From: Curtobacterium sp. Leaf261
GTDB taxonomy: Bacteria; Actinomycetota; Actinomycetes; Actinomycetales; Microbacteriaceae
Reading direction: 5' to 3'
Assembly: GCF_001422205.1 (NCBI RefSeq)
Contig: NZ_LMMJ01000011.1
Location: forward strand, 152-64,151
Length of the DNA: 64,000 nucleotides
The position numbers were made by a program, and so were the translations under genes. This document shows, in pieces, positions 17,526 through 25,890 of the stretch. Positions within the stretch are counted from its first letter, which is position 1. Every line of letters begins with the position of its first letter. The notes beneath the pieces are model-generated. The model worked only from the letters and a program-made list of their open reading frames with translations, was not told the origin of the DNA and ran no database searches.

Positions 17526-18395
17526 GTGCCGACCTTCTCCGCCGCCCGAGGGGACTCCTCGTTCGTCGACGCGCACGGCGTCGAGATCGTCTACTCGACC
17601 TGGCGCGCCGCGCGCCCGCGGGCCGTCGTGCAGATCGCACACGGCGTCGGCGAGCACGGACTGCGCTACGCACCGCTCGCCGAGGACCTCGTCCGCGCCG
17701 GGTACACCGTGTACGCGAACGACCACCGTGGCCACGGCCGGACCGGGATGCGACAGTACGGTGACGACCGGTCGCAGCTCGGGCACCTCGGTCCTGGTGG
17801 CCTCCGAGCCGCGATCGACGCCGTGCGGATGATGTCCGCGGTCGCGCGTTCCGACGATCCCGGCGTGCCGCTCGTGCTGCTCGGGCACTCGTGGGGATCG
17901 CTCATGGCGCAACGGATCGTCAACACGCACAGCGAGGCGTACGACGGCGTGGTGCTGTCGGGTTCGGCGTACCGGGTGCCGGGGTCCATGCGGGGCGGTG
18001 ACCTCAACAGGCGGCACGCGTCGCTCGGGCCGACGAAGTTCGAGTGGCTGACGCGGGACCGGGCGCAGATCGAGCTGCTCGCTGCGGATCCCCTCGCGGT
18101 CGAGGCCGACGTCATCGGCCTGTTCGGACTCGCGGACACGCTCCGGCTGCTCGGGGTGCCGCGTCGGGGGATCCCGCACGACCTGCCGATGCTGCTGCAG
18201 GTCGGCGGGGACGATCCGCTCGGCGGTCCGCGGTCCATCGCCCGGCTCGCACGGGCCTACCGGGGGCGGGGTGGGCTGTCCGACGTGACGGTCGAGGTCT
18301 ACGACGGGGCCCGGCACGAGATCTACAACGAGACGAACCGGGCCGAGGTGGTCGGGGACCTGACGGGGTGGCTCGACGCGCGGTTCCCCGGCTGA
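17526..18395 (+). CDS. Alpha/beta hydrolase, monoacylglycerol-lipase type
   Basis: 289 residues of the Hydrolase_4 (serine aminopeptidase S33/monoglyceride lipase) group. The oxyanion region is HGVGEHG, followed by NDHRGHGRTG; the nucleophile is Ser122 in GHSWGS, with Asp229 (GGDDPLGG) and His264 (GARHEIYNE) completing the triad. The GTG at 17526 is supported by CAGGAT a few bases upstream, in the leaderless style of the window. The likely reaction is hydrolysis of monoacylglycerols or similar esters. No signal peptide is seen. Confidence 0.88.
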   Translation: MPTFSAARGDSSFVDAHGVEIVYSTWRAARPRAVVQIAHGVGEHGLRYAPLAEDLVRAGYTVYANDHRGHGRTGMRQYGDDRSQLGHLGPGGLRAAIDAVRMMSAVARSDDPGVPLVLLGHSWGSLMAQRIVNTHSEAYDGVVLSGSAYRVPGSMRGGDLNRRHASLGPTKFEWLTRDRAQIELLAADPLAVEADVIGLFGLADTLRLLGVPRRGIPHDLPMLLQVGGDDPLGGPRSIARLARAYRGRGGLSDVTVEVYDGARHEIYNETNRAEVVGDLTGWLDARFPG

Positions 18396-18478
18396 GGTCG
18401 CGGTCGGGGCTCTGGGCGCGGATCCCGTGCGTGCGTGCGTGCGTGTCCGTCCCGTCGAGTCCCTCGTCCGCCCGTCGA

Positions 18479-18533
18479 GAGGTCTCATTCGAGACTCCTC
18501 GTCTCCCGAGCGGTCGCAGATGAGACGCCTCGG
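18479..18533. repeat. Imperfect hairpin containing the GCAGATGRGACGCCTCG element
   Basis: GAGGTCTCAT (18479-18488) can pair with ATGAGACGCCTC (18520-18531) with a two-base bulge. The right part, CGCAGATGAGACGCCTCG (18515-18532), recurs as two copies 1.1 kb downstream at 19588 and 19619 on the other side of the next gene. Confidence 0.7.
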
Positions 18534-18610
18534 TGCCGCCTGCCTGACCGGTTGTCCACAGCTGCGGCCGAGGCCCACCACGGACACCGACGAGGCGCGA
18601 CCATCGACAC

Positions 18611-19570
18611 ATGACCGCGAACGGACCTGTGCCTCAAGCCCTCCGCAACCGGGCGTTCGACACGACGACGGCTCGACGCTTCGGCATGACACGGACGCAG
18701 CTCGGCAGTCCCCTCCTCGAAGCACCGCACCACGGCGTGCGGGTGCCCGCTGGGACGTCGGACTCGATCCCCGGACGGGCTCGTGGGCTGGTCCCTGCAC
18801 TCGGACCCCATCGATACTTCAGCTCCGTGACGGCTCTCGCGATCTGGGGCGCACCGCTGCCCAGACGGCTCACGGAGAACGGCCCCCTCCACGTGACGAG
18901 CATCCGACCCACGATCCGCACCCGACGGCCCGGTGTCGTCGGCCACACGTCGGGACCGGTCACGATCCTCATGCGGGGCGGGCTCCCGGTCGAGTCCGCC
19001 GAGCTCGCGTGGCTGCACGCAGCGCGCGAGCTGTCAGTCCGCGAACTGGTCGTCGCCGGTGACGCACTGGTCGGCAACGGGACCGGCACGGTGACCGACC
19101 TGGTCCGCCTCCGCACCGTCGTCACCGAGGCTGCGGGTGCGCGCGGGGTCGAACGAGCGAGGGATGCCGTCGGGCTCGTCCGCGCCGGTTCCGAATCACC
19201 GAAGGAGACCGAAGCCCGACTCTGGCTCCCGGCAGCACTTGCGCAGGAGGTCGAGCTGAACGTGGAGGTGTACGACCGGGGTGTGTTCCTGGGGCGGCCC
19301 GACCTGGTCTTCGTCCGCGCGATGGTGACGCTCGAGTACGAAGGCGATCACCACCGCACGGACCGCAGGGTGTTCCGGAACGACATCGCGCGAAGGAGGG
19401 GCTTCGAAGACGCCGGATGGCGGGTCTTCCAGATGACGCAGGACGATCTCGCGCGACGCTCCGACACGGTGCGGCGCAGGTTGTCGGACGTCGTGGACAG
19501 TCGTGTCGGTCGGGGCGATCACCTCGAGGAGCGTCGTCGGAACGGTCGGCTCGTTGCCATTCGGTCGTGA
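18611..19570 (+). CDS. AbiEi-like winged-helix protein with Vsr/DUF559-like nuclease-fold C-terminus
   Basis: 319 residues. The N-terminal 60 (LRNRAFDTTTARRFGMTRTQLG, then EAPHHGVRVP) resemble the winged helix of AbiEi-type proteins common in actinobacteria. The C-terminal 120 (SPKETEARLWLPAAL, PDLVFVRAMVTLEYEGDHH, GWRVFQMTQDDL) follow the pattern of Vsr/DUF559 endonuclease-fold proteins, with Glu, Asp and EYEG at the expected active-site places. Such proteins are frequent in actinobacterial genomes and their role is unproven; no AbiEii toxin lies next to it. It is bounded on both sides by copies of an 18-bp element, which could mean it moved as a unit. Confidence 0.7.
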   Translation: MTANGPVPQALRNRAFDTTTARRFGMTRTQLGSPLLEAPHHGVRVPAGTSDSIPGRARGLVPALGPHRYFSSVTALAIWGAPLPRRLTENGPLHVTSIRPTIRTRRPGVVGHTSGPVTILMRGGLPVESAELAWLHAARELSVRELVVAGDALVGNGTGTVTDLVRLRTVVTEAAGARGVERARDAVGLVRAGSESPKETEARLWLPAALAQEVELNVEVYDRGVFLGRPDLVFVRAMVTLEYEGDHHRTDRRVFRNDIARRRGFEDAGWRVFQMTQDDLARRSDTVRRRLSDVVDSRVGRGDHLEERRRNGRLVAIRS

Positions 19571-19576
19571 CGCTCG

Positions 19577-19638
19577 CGGCGAGAGGGCGCAGATGGGACG
19601 CCTCGCTCGGCGAGAGGGCGCAGATGGGACGCCTCGCC
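19577..19638 (+). repeat. Two 31-bp tandem repeats carrying the GCAGATGGGACGCCTCG element
   Basis: Units at 19577-19607 and 19608-19638 differ only in the last base. Each contains CGCAGATGGGACGCCTCG, which matches 18515-18532 with one change. The array starts just after the stop of the AbiEi-like gene. A lone left arm of the other repeat family (GCGGACTGGAGGGACGGG) follows at about 19666. Confidence 0.9.
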
Positions 19639-19714
19639 GGGGCCGCGGGCGGGCTGGGCCGGGGGCGGACTGGAGGGACGGGCCGGGTCCGGCGGACCGG
19701 CCTAGGCTGGGCGC

Positions 19715-20764
19715 GTGCACGGTGAGTACAAGGTCCCAGGAGGCAAGCTGGTCGTCGTCGACCTCGAGCTCGTGGACGGGGTGATCCAGGACTTCCACCT
19801 CGCGGGCGACTTCTTCCTCGAGCCGGACGATGCACTCCCGCTCATCGACGCCGCCGTGAACGGGCTGCGGGCGGACACCGACGCCGCGGGGGTCGCCGCC
19901 GCTGTCCGGGGCGCCCTCCCCGAGGGAGCGGTCCTCCTCGGGTTCACCCCCGAGGCCGTCGGGGTCGCGGTCCGCCGGTCCCTCGCGCGGGCGAGCAGCT
20001 GGCGCGACCACGACTGGGAGGTCGTCCACGAGGGCCCGATCCCGCCCAACGAGCACCTGGCGCTCGACCAGGTCCTCACCGAGGAGGTCGGGGCCGGCCG
20101 CCGTGGTCCGACGCTCCGCATCTGGGAGTGGGACGAGCCGGCCGTCGTGATCGGGAGCTTCCAGTCGCTGAAGAACGAGGTCGACCCCGCCGGTGCTGCG
20201 AAGTACGGCGTCGACGTCGTCCGGCGCATCTCGGGTGGCGGCGCGATGTTCATGGATGCCGGTGCCGTGATCAGCTACTCCCTCTACGTCCCCGCCGACC
20301 TCGTGCAGGGCATGACGTTCGCGGATTCGTACGCCTACCTCGACGAGTGGGTGATCGAGGCACTCAAGTCCCTCGGCATCGACGCGTACTACCAACCGCT
20401 CAACGACATCACCTCGGCCAAGGGCAAGATCGGCGGTGCGGCTCAGAAACGGCTCGGGACCGGCGCGATCCTCCACCACGCGACCCTGAGCTACGACATG
20501 GACGGCGAGAAGATGGTGGAGGTCCTCCGGATCGGTCGCGAGAAGATGAGCGACAAGGGCACGGTGTCCGCCGCGAAGCGCGTCGACCCCCTCCGCTCGC
20601 AGACGGGGCTCTCCCGTGCCGAGATCATCGATCGACTCATCGGCACGTTCACGCGGCTCTACGGAGCGCACGAGGGGCACGTGTCGGACATCGAACGGCA
20701 GCGGGCACAGGAGCTGGTCGAGACGAAGTTCGCGACGAGGGAGTGGCTCGAGCGCGTCCCCTGA
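19715..20764 (+). CDS. Lipoate-protein ligase family protein with N-terminal accessory domain
   Basis: 349 residues. Residues 1-90 (GEYKVPGGKLVVVDLELVDG, IQDFHLAGDFFLEPDDAL) resemble the small domain usually found at the C-terminus of LplA (Lip_prot_lig_C). Residues 105-349 form the catalytic BPL_LplA_LipB domain, with RRISGGGAMFMDAGAVISYSL and AKGKIGGAAQKR, where the last lysine-glycine-rich segment binds lipoyl-AMP. The domain order is thus reversed compared with E. coli LplA. The enzyme should attach lipoate or octanoate to dehydrogenase E2 and GcvH proteins. TAGGCT lies seven bases before the GTG, indicating a leaderless transcript. Confidence 0.9.
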   Translation: MHGEYKVPGGKLVVVDLELVDGVIQDFHLAGDFFLEPDDALPLIDAAVNGLRADTDAAGVAAAVRGALPEGAVLLGFTPEAVGVAVRRSLARASSWRDHDWEVVHEGPIPPNEHLALDQVLTEEVGAGRRGPTLRIWEWDEPAVVIGSFQSLKNEVDPAGAAKYGVDVVRRISGGGAMFMDAGAVISYSLYVPADLVQGMTFADSYAYLDEWVIEALKSLGIDAYYQPLNDITSAKGKIGGAAQKRLGTGAILHHATLSYDMDGEKMVEVLRIGREKMSDKGTVSAAKRVDPLRSQTGLSRAEIIDRLIGTFTRLYGAHEGHVSDIERQRAQELVETKFATREWLERVP

Positions 20765-20934
20765 GCCCGGGCGGCTCGCGCCGGGCGGCTCGCCCCGGTG
20801 CGACGGCCGAGCTGGGGGAACTCGACCGCCGCGGATCGAGTGTGTCGACCGAGTCGATGAACGACGTCTGACGATCGCGAGAATCACCCGTGCGGATGAT
20901 CCGTATCCGCCGGGTGCCACGTAGCCTCATCAGC

Positions 20935-21264
20935 GTGAACTGGTTGATCCTGCTGGGGGTGGCGGCTGCGGCGGTCGTCGTGACGTGGGTGCTCGATCGT
21001 CTCGGCGTCGTGGACCTGTCGAACAAGGCGAACCGTGGGGGATCGTCCGGGGGCGTCATCTCGATGATGGACGAGGTCTTCGCGCCCACGCGGCAGGAGA
21101 CCCAGGCGGAGTTCGAGCGTCAGACCGCACTCCCGGCGCCGGCTCCGACCCCGGCCGATGACGACCACGACCTGCTGAGTGGGCGTGTGCTCATCCGGAT
21201 CCCGAGCCTCCGCACCGAGGACCGCGGACCCGCACGCATCGGCACCCACGACCGCAGCTACTGA
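20935..21264 (+). CDS. Small membrane-anchored protein (DUF6191-like)
   Basis: 109 residues starting at GTG 20935, with TAGCCT eight bases upstream. Residues 1-23 (NWLILLGVAAAAVVVTWVLD) form one membrane helix. The cytoplasmic part contains MMDEVFAPTRQETQAEFERQ, which resembles short actinobacterial proteins grouped as DUF6191; I hold that identification loosely. The Pro/Ala-rich middle and the end (GRVLIRIPSL) have no recognised motif. Function unknown. It converges with the GNAT gene with only 21 bp between the stops. Confidence 0.7.
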   Translation: MNWLILLGVAAAAVVVTWVLDRLGVVDLSNKANRGGSSGGVISMMDEVFAPTRQETQAEFERQTALPAPAPTPADDDHDLLSGRVLIRIPSLRTEDRGPARIGTHDRSY

Positions 21265-21285
21265 GTCCAGCGGAGCGGCCGCCGC

Positions 21286-21570
21286 TCAGCGCTCGATGAG
21301 CTCCTGGTAATCCGGGTGCCGCTCGATCCAGGCGCGCACGTACGAGCACTGGGGCACCACTCGCCGCTCCGAGTTCGCGCGGACGTCGTCGAGTGCCGCC
21401 TGCACGAGGATCGAGGCGTGCCCGCCGCCGCGGTGCTCCGGGTCGACCTCGGTGTGCACGAACCGGATCTCGTCGTCCCCCAACTCGTAGGCCGCGAGCC
21501 CGATGACGGCCCCGTCCTCGACGAGTGAGTACTGGTTCTGGTCGGTGTCGTTCCGGACGTCGATGCTCAT
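21286..21570 (-). CDS. Short GNAT N-acetyltransferase (YjdJ/Acetyltransf_CG type)
   Basis: 94 residues, the length of the minimal Gtn-like acetyltransferases rather than a full GNAT. The acetyl-CoA loop is EVDPEHRGGGHASILVQAAL, and the conserved end PQCSYVRAWIERHPDY is typical of the subfamily, in which the cysteine is well conserved. The substrate is unknown. It is encoded opposite the methyltransferase gene, with 127 bp between the two starts. Confidence 0.88.
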   Translation of the reverse strand: MSIDVRNDTDQNQYSLVEDGAVIGLAAYELGDDEIRFVHTEVDPEHRGGGHASILVQAALDDVRANSERRVVPQCSYVRAWIERHPDYQELIER

Positions 21571-21697
21571 CCGGCGAACCTACGCCAGCGACGATCCCTC
21601 GCCCTGGAAGGGCGCTGTGTCCCGTGGACCGCGACGGTGACCGACCTGTGCGGCGCGGGGCGGGCCTCCCGGCTGGAGCCCACGCCACAATGAACGG

Positions 21698-22582
21698 GTG
21701 CAGCCCGTCCCCGACCTCGTGCCCGACCGGGTCGTCCACGGTGACAACCTCGACGTCCTCGCGACCATCCCCGATGCGTCGTTCACGCTCGTGTACCTCG
21801 ATCCCCCGTTCAACACGGGGCGGACGCAGACGCGCAGGAGCTCCACCGCGATCCGCGCCGTCGACGGGCCGGTGCTCGGGTTCCAGGGGCGGACGTACGA
21901 GCGGATCCGCGGGGACCTCATGCGGTACGACGACCGGTTCGAGGACTACTGGTCCTTCCTCGAGCCACGACTGGTCGAGGCGTGGCGGGTCCTCGCGACG
22001 GACGGCACGCTCTACGTGCACCTCGACTACCGCGAGTCGCACTACGCGAAGGTGCTCCTCGACGCGCTGTTCGGGCGGGAGTCGTTCCTGAACGAGATCG
22101 TCTGGGCGTACGACTACGGCGCGAAGTCCCGAACCCGCTGGCCGACGAAGCACGACACGATCCTGGTGTACGTCAAGGACCCGTCGCGCTACTTCTTCGA
22201 CTCGGACGCCGTCGATCGGGAGCCGTACATGGCGCCGGGGCTGGTGACGCCGGAGAAGCGCGAGCGTGGCAAGCTCCCGACCGACGTCTGGTGGCACACG
22301 ATCGTCTCGCCAACGGGGCACGAGAAGACCGGGTACCCGACGCAGAAGCCCGAGGGGATACTCCGGCGGATCGTGCAGGCGTCCTCGCGTGAGGGGGACT
22401 GGGTGCTCGACTTCTTCGCCGGGAGCGGGACCACCGGCGCGGTGGCCGGCGCGCTCGGACGGCGGTTCGTGCTGGTGGACGACAACCCGGCGGCGATCGC
22501 GGTGATGCGCGGACGGCTGCCCGGGGCGTCGTTCGAGCGGGTCGAGCCCGGCGCCGTGGCGGTGGAGCCCCCGGCCGTCTGA
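21698..22582 (+). CDS. Orphan DNA N6-adenine/N4-cytosine methyltransferase (beta class)
   Basis: 294 residues. The catalytic motif IV DPPF is at residues 35-38 and the S-adenosylmethionine motif FFAGSGTTG at 239-247, so the order is that of beta-class enzymes (catalytic region, recognition region, SAM region). The middle (ESFLNEIVWAYDYGAKSRTRW, KHDTILVYVKD, GYPTQKPEGILRRIV) is typical of the N6_N4_Mtase family. The GTG at 21698 is preceded by an AT-rich CACAATG box. No restriction enzyme, specificity subunit or Vsr-type partner is adjacent, so it may be a solitary methylase with a regulatory or epigenetic role. The target sequence cannot be predicted. Confidence 0.92.
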   Translation: MQPVPDLVPDRVVHGDNLDVLATIPDASFTLVYLDPPFNTGRTQTRRSSTAIRAVDGPVLGFQGRTYERIRGDLMRYDDRFEDYWSFLEPRLVEAWRVLATDGTLYVHLDYRESHYAKVLLDALFGRESFLNEIVWAYDYGAKSRTRWPTKHDTILVYVKDPSRYFFDSDAVDREPYMAPGLVTPEKRERGKLPTDVWWHTIVSPTGHEKTGYPTQKPEGILRRIVQASSREGDWVLDFFAGSGTTGAVAGALGRRFVLVDDNPAAIAVMRGRLPGASFERVEPGAVAVEPPAV

Positions 22583-22589
22583 GCCTCGA

Positions 22590-22745
22590 GGGGCCCGCGG
22601 GCTGCAGATCATGCACGCTGCGGATCGGCGTGCGCCTGTCGGCGCGCTGCGGGGTGACGGGCCCCTCGGTCGCGTGGATCGCCGTCTGGCCGGTTCGGGA
22701 CACCTGCGCTCCGTCGTGCGCTCTGGGCGGGATGTCCCGAACCGG
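22590..22745. other. Intergenic region with long-range inverted repeats between convergent genes
   Basis: CCGGTTCGGGACA (22690-22702) is perfectly complementary to TGTCCCGAACCGG (22733-22745) with a 30-base spacer. Upstream, GGGGCCCG near 22590 can pair with CGGGCCCC near 22660. Together they could form two hairpins that end transcription from both sides. Confidence 0.55.
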
Positions 22746-22757
22746 TGAGGCGTGCCT

Positions 22758-22790
22758 CGTCAGCCGTTCGTCAGCCGTGCGTCAGCCGTT
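22758..22790. repeat. Three 11-bp tandem repeats on the stop codon of the secreted protein gene
   Basis: CGTCAGCCGTT, CGTCAGCCGTG and CGTCAGCCGTT follow directly. The TGA of the minus-strand gene (22782-22784) lies in the third unit, so each unit repeats the stop codon, as at recQ. Confidence 0.9.
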
Positions 22791-23207
22791 CGTCTGACCG
22801 AGGAAGGCCGGCGACTCCGTCGGGTCCTCGGTCGCGAACGAGACGGCCTGCGCGCGGATCTGGTCGATCGACGGCACGGTGTCCGTCTCGAAGACCAGGA
22901 CGCCGTGCCACGTCTCGCCGGCGTCGACCCGGCCGAACCGCTGCTGCTCGTCGACGATCGTGTGGTCGTCGGGAGTGCCGGAGAACGCCGTCGCGTCGAC
23001 CAGGACGAACCGCGGGTCCTGGCAGGCGATGTCCCACCAGACGACGCCCGTGGTGTGGTCGGCCTCGAAGTCGTTCACGATGCAGCCGGGCGATTCGGGG
23101 AGGCGTGCCGGAGCCGCTCCGGCAGCGGTCGCCGATCCGAGGACGGCGATGCTCGCGAACAGGGCAGCCGCGGTGAGGCCGGCGAGTGAGGTGGTGGCAG
23201 ATGACAT
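22782..23207 (-). CDS. Small secreted hypothetical protein
   Basis: 141 residues with a clear signal peptide (SLAGLTAAALFASIAVLGSATAAGA, cleavage expected before AP around residue 33). The mature part of about 110 residues has two cysteines near its start (PGCIVND and DIACQDPR) that may form a disulfide, followed by beta-rich sequence (HGVLVFETDTVPS, QAVSFATEDP). I do not recognise a family. AAGGGAACC before the ATG is a usable ribosome site. It presumably acts outside the cell or at the wall. Confidence 0.75.
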   Translation of the reverse strand: MSSATTSLAGLTAAALFASIAVLGSATAAGAAPARLPESPGCIVNDFEADHTTGVVWWDIACQDPRFVLVDATAFSGTPDDHTIVDEQQRFGRVDAGETWHGVLVFETDTVPSIDQIRAQAVSFATEDPTESPAFLGQTNG

Positions 23208-23286
23208 GAGGTTCCCTTCGGTCGTTGTGTATGCAACATGCAGAACTCTGGTCTACCGCACTGCCGGACACGAAGGAACTGTTGCC

Positions 23287-23332
23287 GCAACGACGAACGC
23301 CCCGAGGGTGTCCTCGGGGCGTTCGTCGTTGC
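23287..23332. terminator. Strong 21-bp hairpin terminator
   Basis: Arms 23287-23307 and 23312-23332 pair perfectly over 21 bp around GTGT, starting GCAACGACGAACGCCCCGAG. It ends ten bases past the stop of the MFS gene on its 3' side, so it most likely terminates that transcript. Confidence 0.85.
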
Positions 23333-23342
23333 GTGTCGAGCG

Positions 23343-25652
23343 TCAGGCGCTGTGCTTGCCGTGGTGCTCGTCGGCTGGCGTCGCCGCCGCTGGGGTGCTG
23401 TCCGCGACGGAATCGCGCTCGGCCTCGAGCACCGCAGCGGCATGCTTCGGCTGCTCCGAGTCGGTGTGCACCTGCGTCGGTGAGTCGATCATCGCCGCCG
23501 CCGAGTGCGCGCCGTGCGTCGGAGCGTCGTTCAGCGGGGCCCGGGTGGCAGCTCGAGGCGCGGTCCGTGTCTCACCGGTGTCGATCGAGACGTCGGGCGA
23601 GGTCGGCGCGACGGCCCGCATCGACCCGGTGTCCGGCCCGACGAGCGCTCCCGCGTTCGCGGCTGCTGCCCCGGCGTCGGCCGACAGGCGATCGGCCGTG
23701 GCCGACGCCGAGGCCGCGTCGGAGTCGCGCTTGTCGTTCGCCTGCTCCTGCAGCGCCGAGACCTTGCGGAGCGGCGGCGTGCGGAAGAACCAGGTGAGGA
23801 TGAACGCCAGCAGCAGGACGCCCAGACCGACGTAGTAGATGCCGACCGCCGAGTTGTTGAACCCGGTGAGGAACGCACGCGTCAGTCGCGGATCCGCGCC
23901 GTTCAGGAACGAGGTGTCGCTCGTGTCGGACGTCGACCCGCTGGCGTTCGAGGACCCCTTCTCGAGCTGCTTGATGATGTTCGGGGCGACCTCGTCGACG
24001 ACGTTCCGGCGCTGCGCGGCGTTCGAGTAGTCCACCGAGACCGTGTCGCCGTTCACCGAGGCGTTCGCCTTGCTCGCGACGGCCTCGAGCACCTGCGACC
24101 GAGCGGCATCCGGAACACCCTGGGTGGCCGTGGCGACCGCCTGGTCGAGACCGTCCTGGATGTTCTTCTTGATCGGGTTGACGACCGGCGTCCAGATCTG
24201 CTGCATCACGCCGGCGTTCTTCGAGGCGTTCGCCACCGACGGGGTGAGTGCCGCGTTCAACCCGGACTCCAGGTCGCCCTTGTTCTGCATCGCGGTGGAG
24301 ATGTTCGCGGGCATGCTCGCGAACAGCACCGAGAGCAGGATCGCCGTGCCGAGCGTTCCGCCGATCTGGCGGAAGAACGTCGACGCGCTCGTCGCCACAC
24401 CGATGTCACGCGGGCCGACCGAGTTCTGCGACGCGAGGGTGAGCGTCTGCATCAGCTGCCCGAGCCCGAGGCCGATGCAGAACATCGCGATGAGCAGGAA
24501 CCAGAGGGGCTTGTCGACCGTGATGAACGTCAGGACGACGTAGCCGATGGAGGTGATCGCGGTGCCGGTGACCGGGAAGATCCGGTACTTGCCGGTGCGC
24601 GAGATGATCTGGCCGGAGGCGATCGAGGCGATCATCAGGCCGAGGACCATGGGGAGCGTCGCGAACCCGGACTCGGTCGGCGAGAGGCCCTTCACGATCT
24701 GCAGGTAGAGCGGCAGCGTGAGGAGTGCGCCGAACATCCCGAAGCCGACGAGGACGCCGAGCACGGTGGACATCGAGAACACGGGGGAGCGGAACAGCTT
24801 CATCGGGATGATTGCGTCGTCCTTCATGGCGCGCTCGACGAGGATGAACGACACGAGGCCGACGGCACCGATGATGTAGCAGGCCCACGAGCCGACCGAG
24901 GTCCAGCCCCAGTCGCGGCCCTGCTCGGCGACGAGCAGCAGCGGTGCGAGGGTGATGACGACGAGCGACGCGCCCCAGTAGTCGATGCGGACCTTGCGCT
25001 TCTCGCCGACCTTCGGCAGGTGCAGGAACGTGAACACCATGATGAGCGCCGCGACGCCGATCGGCAGGTTGACGAGGAAGACCCAGCGCCATCCGGTGAC
25101 GAACAGGATCGAGCTCGCACCGGCGAAAAACCCACCGATGAGCGGGCCGATGACCGACGAGACGCCGAAGACGGCGAGGAAGTACCCCTGGTACTTCGCA
25201 CGCTCGCGGGGCGCGAGCATGTCGCCCATGATCGCGAGCGGCAGTGACATGAGGCCACCGGCGCCGAGGCCCTGGATCGCCCGGAAGGCGGCGAGCTCGA
25301 TCATCGACTGGGAGAGTGTCGCCAGGAGCGAGCCGACGAGGAAGATCGCGATCGCGATGATGAACAGCGGACGACGGCCGAAGATGTCGGAGAGCTTGCC
25401 GTAGATCGGCGTCATGATCGTCGACGCGATGAGGTACGCGGTGGTGACCCACGCCTGCTGATCGAGCCCGTGCAGGTCATCGCCGATGGTCCGGATCGCC
25501 GTGCCGACGATGGTCTGGTCGAGCGAGCTGAGGAACATGCCGGCCATCAGCCCGTAGATGACGAGCAGGATCTGCTTGTGGCTCATCACCGCGTTCGATG
25601 ACGTGGTCGGGTTCGCCGAGGAGCGAGCCGACGCGGTCGCGGTCTGTGTCAT
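23343..25652 (-). CDS. DHA2-family MFS multidrug exporter (EmrB/QacA type) with long C-terminal tail
   Basis: 769 residues, longer than the usual 480-550. Fourteen helices are expected; motif A is IYGKLSDIFGRRPLF and motif C-like sequence is in the fifth helix. A loop of about 150 residues, rich in Ala, Asn and Ser (MPANISTAMQNKGDLESGL onward), lies before the last helix and should face outside. The last 130 residues are a hydrophilic tail rich in Ala, Thr, Asp and His. I chose the ATG at 25652 because the MTQTATASARS start directly precedes the first helix and GGAGAA lies about ten bases upstream; longer frames add no sensible sequence. The substrate is unknown. Confidence 0.88.
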   Translation of the reverse strand: MTQTATASARSSANPTTSSNAVMSHKQILLVIYGLMAGMFLSSLDQTIVGTAIRTIGDDLHGLDQQAWVTTAYLIASTIMTPIYGKLSDIFGRRPLFIIAIAIFLVGSLLATLSQSMIELAAFRAIQGLGAGGLMSLPLAIMGDMLAPRERAKYQGYFLAVFGVSSVIGPLIGGFFAGASSILFVTGWRWVFLVNLPIGVAALIMVFTFLHLPKVGEKRKVRIDYWGASLVVITLAPLLLVAEQGRDWGWTSVGSWACYIIGAVGLVSFILVERAMKDDAIIPMKLFRSPVFSMSTVLGVLVGFGMFGALLTLPLYLQIVKGLSPTESGFATLPMVLGLMIASIASGQIISRTGKYRIFPVTGTAITSIGYVVLTFITVDKPLWFLLIAMFCIGLGLGQLMQTLTLASQNSVGPRDIGVATSASTFFRQIGGTLGTAILLSVLFASMPANISTAMQNKGDLESGLNAALTPSVANASKNAGVMQQIWTPVVNPIKKNIQDGLDQAVATATQGVPDAARSQVLEAVASKANASVNGDTVSVDYSNAAQRRNVVDEVAPNIIKQLEKGSSNASGSTSDTSDTSFLNGADPRLTRAFLTGFNNSAVGIYYVGLGVLLLAFILTWFFRTPPLRKVSALQEQANDKRDSDAASASATADRLSADAGAAAANAGALVGPDTGSMRAVAPTSPDVSIDTGETRTAPRAATRAPLNDAPTHGAHSAAAMIDSPTQVHTDSEQPKHAAAVLEAERDSVADSTPAAATPADEHHGKHSA

Positions 25653-25741
25653 GAGGAGGTTCTCCGTCTGGGTGCCGGTCGCCGAGCGGGAAGAGAGATC
25701 CGGGGGGAACCTGCCGCCGCAGCCGACGGTGGCTGAAAAGA

Positions 25742-25790
25742 TTGCGTTGCGTGCAAAGTTACATCTACCGCAACCGTCGTGACAAGTCGC
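25742..25790. promoter_or_regulatory. Low-GC promoter/operator region between divergent exporter and esterase genes
   Basis: On the minus strand TTGTCA and TAACTT are spaced by 18 bases, giving a candidate promoter for the exporter. GTTGCG and CGCAAC around 25746-25775 are inverted repeats flanking it and might bind a repressor. No regulator gene is adjacent. Confidence 0.4.
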
Positions 25791-25890
25791 GAGACCGCAA
25801 GGGTATTCCTTCGCAGCAAGGCTTGATCCACCGCGGACCTTCCTGTGGAAAACGCCAGGAACACGGCGCGCGATCGGTAGGCTCCCCGCC

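Noticed and set aside
21286..22582. Restriction-modification system
   Set aside because: The neighbours of the methylase are a small GNAT protein and a secreted protein, neither with a nuclease motif.
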